A stretch of 11,049 nt of DNA, from contig JAZUBL010000042.1 in NCBI GenBank assembly GCA_045638545.1, forward strand, positions 1 through 11,049, in the 5' to 3' direction. Made by a program: the position numbers and the translations under genes. The notes under the pieces were generated by a model. The model was not told the DNA's origin. It worked only from the letters and a program-made list of their open reading frames with translations, and did not search any database. Positions 6,915-11,049 of this stretch are shown piece after piece (positions within the stretch are counted from its first letter, which is position 1; each line of letters begins with the position of its first letter). Source of the DNA: UMGS1071 sp045638545 (lineage in GTDB: Bacteria; Bacillota; Clostridia; Oscillospirales; Acutalibacteraceae).

Positions 6915-9545
6915 ATGAAATGGACAGGTCTGAATGAATTAAGAGAGAAATACCTTTCTTTCTTTGAATCCAAGGGTCATCTGCGTCTGCCAAGCTACTC
7001 TCTGGTACCGCACGAAGACAAGAGCTTGCTGCTGATCAACTCCGGCATGGCTCCAATGAAGAAATATTTTACAGGTGAAATCACCCCTCCAAGAAACCGC
7101 GTTACAACATGCCAGAAGTGCATCCGTACACCGGACATTGAGTGCGTAGGTATCACAGCACGTCACGGCACATTCTTCGAAATGCTGGGCAACTTCTCCT
7201 TTGGTGACTACTTCAAGCACGAAGCAACAAAGTGGGCATGGGAGTTCTGCACAGAAGTTCTCGAGCTGCCAATCGACCGCATCTGGATCTCCATTTACCA
7301 GGATGACGACGAAGCATTCGATATCTGGACAAAGGAAGTTGGCGTTGCAGCAGACCACATTGTTCGTCTGGGCAAGGCAGATAACTTCTGGGAGCACGGT
7401 GCAGGCCCATGCGGTCCTTGCTCCGAGCTGTACTTTGACAGAGGTGTTGAGCATGGCTGCGGCGATCCAAACTGCGGCGTAGGCTGTGAGTGCGACCGCT
7501 TCATCGAGTTCTGGAACCTGGTATTTACCCAGTTCAGCAACGACGGCCAGAACAACTACACACCACTGGATCATCCAAACATCGATACAGGCATGGGTCT
7601 TGAGCGTCTTGCTTGCGTAATGCAGGGCGTAGACAACCTGTTCCTGGTTGACACTGTACAGAAGATCCTCCAGCACATCTGCAAGATCGCAGACGTAACA
7701 TACGGCGAAGACGCAAAGAGAGACATCTCCATCCGCGTTATCACTGACCATATCCGCAGCACAACCTTCATGATCGGCGACGGCGTAATGCCATCCAACG
7801 AAGGCCGCGGCTATGTTCTCCGCCGTCTCCTCCGCCGCGCCGCACGTCACGGCAGACTCCTGGGCATCAACAGACAGTTCCTGGCTGAAGTTGCAAACAC
7901 AGTAATCGACGAGAACAAGGGCGCATACCCAGAGCTGGACGAAAAGCGCGTAATGATCACAAAGCTGATCGACGTGGAAGAAGCAAACTTCAACCGCACC
8001 ATCGACCAGGGTCTGGCACTGCTTGCAGAGGCAATCGACAAGGCAGAGTCCAAGGTTCTCTCCGGCGAAGAGGCATTCCGTCTCAACGATACTTACGGCT
8101 TCCCGCTTGACCTGACAAAGGAAATTCTGGAAGAGCGCGGCATGACTGTGGACGAAGAGAAGTTCCATCAGCTGATGAAGGAACAGAAGCAGCGCGCACG
8201 TGACGCAAGAAAGAACGCTGGCGCAGATGCATGGGAAGGCGAAAATGACGTTCTTGCAGATATCGGCGAAACTGTATTCACAGGCTACGAAGTAATGGAA
8301 GACGATGCAAAGATCATTGCAATCGTTAAGGCTGGCGAGCGCGTTGATTCTGCAGCAGCTGGCGATCAGGTTGTTCTCGTTCTCGATAAGACACCATTCT
8401 ACGCAGAAGGCGGCGGTCAGGTTGGCGATATCGGTCTGATGGAAAACGATACCTTCAAGGCTGAGATCGAAGGCACAATGAAGAACCACGCAAAGACATT
8501 CCTCCACCACGCTGACATCACAGAGGGCGTTGTATCCGTTGGCGATGCTGTTCACGCTTCTGTTGACAAGGAGCTCCGCAAGGCAATCATGCGCAACCAC
8601 ACAGGCGCACACTTCCTGCAGGCAGCACTCCGTGAAGTTCTGGGCGACCACGTTGAGCAGGCTGGTCAGATGGTAGATGCAAAGGGTATTCGCTTTGACT
8701 TTACACACTTCTCCGCTATGACTGCAGAGGAACTGGCTAAGGTTGAAGAGCGCGTAAACGAGATCATCTTTGACGCAATCGCTGTGGACAGCCGTGAAAT
8801 GCCAATCGAAGAGGCAAAGAAGATCGGCGCAATGGCACTGTTCGGTGAGAAGTACGGCGACACAGTTCGCGTTGTTGCAGCAGGCGATTTCTCCAAGGAA
8901 TTCTGCGGCGGTACACACGTAAACAACTCTTCCAAGCTGGGTCTCTTCAAGATCACATCTGAAAGCTCCGTAGCAGCAGGCGTTCGCCGTATTGAAGCTG
9001 TAACAGGTACAGGCGTTCTCAATATGCTGAACCAGACAACTGCAGTGATCAGAAATGCAGCAGCAGCAATCAAGCTGGGCAACGCAAACGAGCTGGTTCA
9101 CAAGGTTGAAGCAATCATGGCTGACATGAAGGAGAAGGATAAGACCATCGCTGCGCTGAACGATAAGATCGCAAATGCAAGAATGGCAAACATCTTCGAC
9201 AACGCAAAGGAAATCAAGGGCGCAAAGATCGTTGCTGCACTGCTCAACGGCGTATCCGGCGATATGCTGAAGAACATGTGCGACAGAGGCCGTGACCTGA
9301 ATCCAAACATCATCTGCGTTCTCGTTGGCACAGTTGACGACAAGGCAACTATCTGTGTAGCTTGCGGTAAGGATGCAGTTGCAATGGGCGCACACGCTGG
9401 CAACATCGTTCGCAAGGTAGCAGAGATCGCTGGCGGTAAGGGCGGCGGCAAGCCGGATATGGCTATGGCTGGCGCAAAGGATCTGACAAAGCTGGATGAG
9501 GCAATCGAAGCAGTAGAAACAATCGTTGCTGAGATGCTGAAATAA
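6915..9545 (+). CDS. alaS: Alanyl-tRNA synthetase
   Basis: 876 residues, the standard length. It charges tRNA-Ala and deacylates Ser- and Gly-tRNA-Ala. The class II core covers about 1-240: motif 2 near RHGTFFEMLGNFSFGDYF (83-100) and motif 3 GMGLER (226-231). A cysteine group C182, C187, C191, C193 fits a metal site seen in many bacterial AlaRS. The tRNA-binding region is about 240-450. The editing domain has YAEGGGQVGDIG at 497-508, HTGAH at 562-566 and CGGTH at 664-668, giving the zinc set H562, H566, C664, H668. The C-terminal DHHA1-like domain ends with a Gly-rich segment (GGKGGGKPDMAMAG, 840-853). It begins 38 bases after the U32 gene with CAGGAG just upstream. The leader is too short for a T-box. 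Codon choice is strongly biased: no TTA, CTA or TCA after codon 9. Confidence 0.98.
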   Translation: MKWTGLNELREKYLSFFESKGHLRLPSYSLVPHEDKSLLLINSGMAPMKKYFTGEITPPRNRVTTCQKCIRTPDIECVGITARHGTFFEMLGNFSFGDYFKHEATKWAWEFCTEVLELPIDRIWISIYQDDDEAFDIWTKEVGVAADHIVRLGKADNFWEHGAGPCGPCSELYFDRGVEHGCGDPNCGVGCECDRFIEFWNLVFTQFSNDGQNNYTPLDHPNIDTGMGLERLACVMQGVDNLFLVDTVQKILQHICKIADVTYGEDAKRDISIRVITDHIRSTTFMIGDGVMPSNEGRGYVLRRLLRRAARHGRLLGINRQFLAEVANTVIDENKGAYPELDEKRVMITKLIDVEEANFNRTIDQGLALLAEAIDKAESKVLSGEEAFRLNDTYGFPLDLTKEILEERGMTVDEEKFHQLMKEQKQRARDARKNAGADAWEGENDVLADIGETVFTGYEVMEDDAKIIAIVKAGERVDSAAAGDQVVLVLDKTPFYAEGGGQVGDIGLMENDTFKAEIEGTMKNHAKTFLHHADITEGVVSVGDAVHASVDKELRKAIMRNHTGAHFLQAALREVLGDHVEQAGQMVDAKGIRFDFTHFSAMTAEELAKVEERVNEIIFDAIAVDSREMPIEEAKKIGAMALFGEKYGDTVRVVAAGDFSKEFCGGTHVNNSSKLGLFKITSESSVAAGVRRIEAVTGTGVLNMLNQTTAVIRNAAAAIKLGNANELVHKVEAIMADMKEKDKTIAALNDKIANARMANIFDNAKEIKGAKIVAALLNGVSGDMLKNMCDRGRDLNPNIICVLVGTVDDKATICVACGKDAVAMGAHAGNIVRKVAEIAGGKGGGKPDMAMAGAKDLTKLDEAIEAVETIVAEMLK

Positions 9546-9579
9546 ATCACCCACAAAACTCGATCAGGAGGAAAACAGT

Positions 9580-9918
9580 ATGGATTGCATTTTCTGTAAA
9601 ATTGCTTCCGGAGAAATCCCAAGCAAAAAAGCATACGAAGATGATCAGATCGTAGCATTTTATGATCTGGATCCACAGGCACCAACCCACATTCTGCTGA
9701 TCCCAAAGCAGCACATTGCGTCTGCAATGGAGATCACAGCAGAGAACTGCGGCGTGATCGGCCACATTTATGAAGTGGCTGCACAGCTGGCAAAGGAGCA
9801 TGGTCTGGACAACGGCTTCCGCATTGTAAACAACTGCGGTGAAGACGGCGGCCAGACAGTGCACCACATTCACTTCCATCTGTTGGGTGGTCGCTCCATG
9901 CAGTGGCCGCCAGGCTGA
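9580..9918 (+). CDS. HIT family (HinT-like) nucleotide-binding protein
   Basis: 112 residues, the full length of a HinT-type protein. These are nucleoside phosphoramidases that hydrolyse AMP-linked substrates, including aminoacyl-adenylates. The histidine triad H96-x-H98-x-H100 lies in VHHIHFHLLGGR, with H98 as the expected nucleophile; the usual WPPG end is present. C3 and C6 (CIFCKI) with H45 and H96 have the spacing of the zinc site of related Gram-positive HIT proteins. AGGAGGA at 9566-9572 gives a strong ribosome binding site. The gene begins 34 bases after alaS with no terminator between, so it is probably co-transcribed; see the finding on possible adenylate clean-up. Confidence 0.95.
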   Translation: MDCIFCKIASGEIPSKKAYEDDQIVAFYDLDPQAPTHILLIPKQHIASAMEITAENCGVIGHIYEVAAQLAKEHGLDNGFRIVNNCGEDGGQTVHHIHFHLLGGRSMQWPPG

Positions 9919-9948
9919 TGCACGAGCATTTTAAGGGGATAATATAAC

Positions 9949-11049
9949 ATGAGGCGGTTGTTTGCGTTAATTGGGTTTCCGTATCTGGTGGCGCTGACAG
10001 CCGCCGTTTATTTTGGAAGCACCATTTCACTGCTGTTATGCAATGGCTGCGTCATTGCATTTGGAGTGTTATTATTTTTGCGGAAGAAATTTGATATTCG
10101 CATTTACGCAGCCGTATTGTTGTCTGCAGCACTGGCGCTCGGTTCTTTCAGCGTCCATGATGCAAAGAAAATCGAACCGCTCTCTGTGCTGGATGGCCAG
10201 AAAGTAACTGTTGCGGGACGACTATGCGAGCTGCCTTATGAGCAGTACAACAAGCATTACTATATTCTGGAAGTAACAGATCTGAAACCGACGGAAGAGG
10301 GCAGTACGGAATCACTGCCGCTGCCGGAGAAGATCCGTATCTCCACGCAGGTACCGTTGGAGATAGAACTATACGATACCATTACCGGCAATGTGCGGCT
10401 GATGGCGCCAAGTGGGGAAGGCGGCTTTTCCAGCAAAAGCTACTATGCCTCAAAAGGCATTACCATGCTTGGCTTTTTGTATGAGTACGAGCCGTATACC
10501 ATCACACCGGCAGAAAGCAGACCACTTTACTATTACGCGCTGCTGCTGCGGCAGGCAATGGTGCGGGCCGTTGAGGCATCACTGCCGGAAACAGAAGCCG
10601 GCTTGCTTAACGCCGCTGTGGTAGGCGATACCGCTATGCTGGACGCAGAAGTAAAGGATGATTTTCTTGCCAGCGGTGTGTATCATACGCTAGTGGTTTC
10701 CGGTCAGCATATGACCATCCTTTCCGTGTTTTTATTGTGGTTGTTCCGCAGAGGGCATCTGCCGCGGAAGCTGAGCCTGTGCCTGACTGCGGCGGCTGTA
10801 CTGTGTTTTATGGCCATTACCGGTTTTGCGCCAAGCGTACTTCGCAGTGGTATTATGGTACTGATCATGCTGGGCGGTATGTTTGTTCACCGCAAGGCAG
10901 ATGCTATTAACTCTTTGGGACTTTCCGTCTTTCTCATTTGCTTTGTAAACCCATACGCAGCGGCAGACCTGGGATTACTGTTGTCCTTTGCGTCCACACT
11001 GGGATTGCTTGTGCTGACGCCAAAAATCAACGAACTGCTCAGCAGGCGG
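9949..11049 (+). CDS. comEC: ComEC/Rec2 competence DNA channel (3' end outside the window)
   Basis: 367 codons are open from the ATG at 9949 to the window edge with no stop; full ComEC proteins are about 700-800 residues, so roughly half is visible. Three hydrophobic segments lie at about 4-23, 26-44 and 52-68. An OB-like DUF4131 domain follows at about 85-180 (starts KVTVAGRL). The Competence domain begins near 215 with the GDTAMLD and GVYHTLVVSGQH segments (H254), then TGFAPSVLRSG (291-301) and further membrane helices. ComEC carries single-stranded DNA across the membrane during transformation. AAGGGGA at 9933-9939 is the ribosome binding site, and the gap after the HIT gene is 30 bases. 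TTA, CTA and TCA codons are common here, unlike alaS, which suggests low expression. Whether the strain is competent cannot be judged from this gene alone. Confidence 0.92.
   Translation, partial: MRRLFALIGFPYLVALTAAVYFGSTISLLLCNGCVIAFGVLLFLRKKFDIRIYAAVLLSAALALGSFSVHDAKKIEPLSVLDGQKVTVAGRLCELPYEQYNKHYYILEVTDLKPTEEGSTESLPLPEKIRISTQVPLEIELYDTITGNVRLMAPSGEGGFSSKSYYASKGITMLGFLYEYEPYTITPAESRPLYYYALLLRQAMVRAVEASLPETEAGLLNAAVVGDTAMLDAEVKDDFLASGVYHTLVVSGQHMTILSVFLLWLFRRGHLPRKLSLCLTAAAVLCFMAITGFAPSVLRSGIMVLIMLGGMFVHRKADAINSLGLSVFLICFVNPYAAADLGLLLSFASTLGLLVLTPKINELLSRR

Noticed and set aside
6939..9554. 871-codon open frame on the minus strand opposite alaS
   Set aside because: It mirrors alaS codon by codon, has no recognisable domain and an odd Cys/Ala/Val/Leu-rich composition, and is explained by avoidance of TTA, CTA and TCA in alaS.

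Overview
The window reads as an ordinary chromosomal stretch of a Gram-positive anaerobe of the Clostridia. An Oscillospiraceae/Ruminococcaceae gut bacterium of the Faecalibacterium-Gemmiger-Subdoligranulum kind is my best guess. The grounds are balanced base composition, strong AGGAGG-type ribosome binding sites, a clostridial-type ThyX and dTMP kinase, and an mltG / U32 / alaS neighbourhood that also occurs in Bacillus subtilis. The genus is inference; no rRNA or other marker is present. All ten genes lie on the + strand, and no RNA gene, mobile element or CRISPR array was seen.

Region 1 (1-1500) holds one gene closed by a strong intrinsic terminator. It encodes an unusual two-enzyme fusion: a cytoplasmic NodB-type polysaccharide deacetylase domain, a repetitive Ala/Lys/Glu/Pro linker of about 110 residues, and a C-terminal GIY-YIG domain of the UPF0213/YhbQ-YazA type. 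This is the least conventional object in the window.

Region 2 (about 1570 to the window end) starts at a well-formed promoter, TTGAAT-N17-TATAAT with an extended -10. It runs through nine tightly packed genes: thyX, tmk, a DJ-1/PfpI gene, 5-formyltetrahydrofolate cyclo-ligase, mltG, a U32-family (TrhP-like) gene, alaS, a HIT-family gene and comEC (cut by the window edge). Gaps are 4 to 38 bases, with two overlaps, and I see no terminator inside, so one long operon is plausible, perhaps with internal promoters.

The operon has three themes. ThyX and Tmk make dTMP and dTDP, and the cyclo-ligase returns 5-formyl-THF to the folate pool that ThyX draws on. MltG cuts nascent peptidoglycan strands at the membrane. 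The TrhP-like protein, AlaRS and the HIT protein relate to tRNA wobble modification, alanine charging and possibly adenylate clean-up. ComEC is the DNA-uptake channel. Codon use differs along the unit: alaS avoids TTA, CTA and TCA almost completely, as expected for high expression, whereas comEC uses them freely.

I found no convincing new multi-gene system. The deacetylase/GIY-YIG fusion is the best lead for something undescribed. The other findings are residue-level or gene-order oddities in known families.
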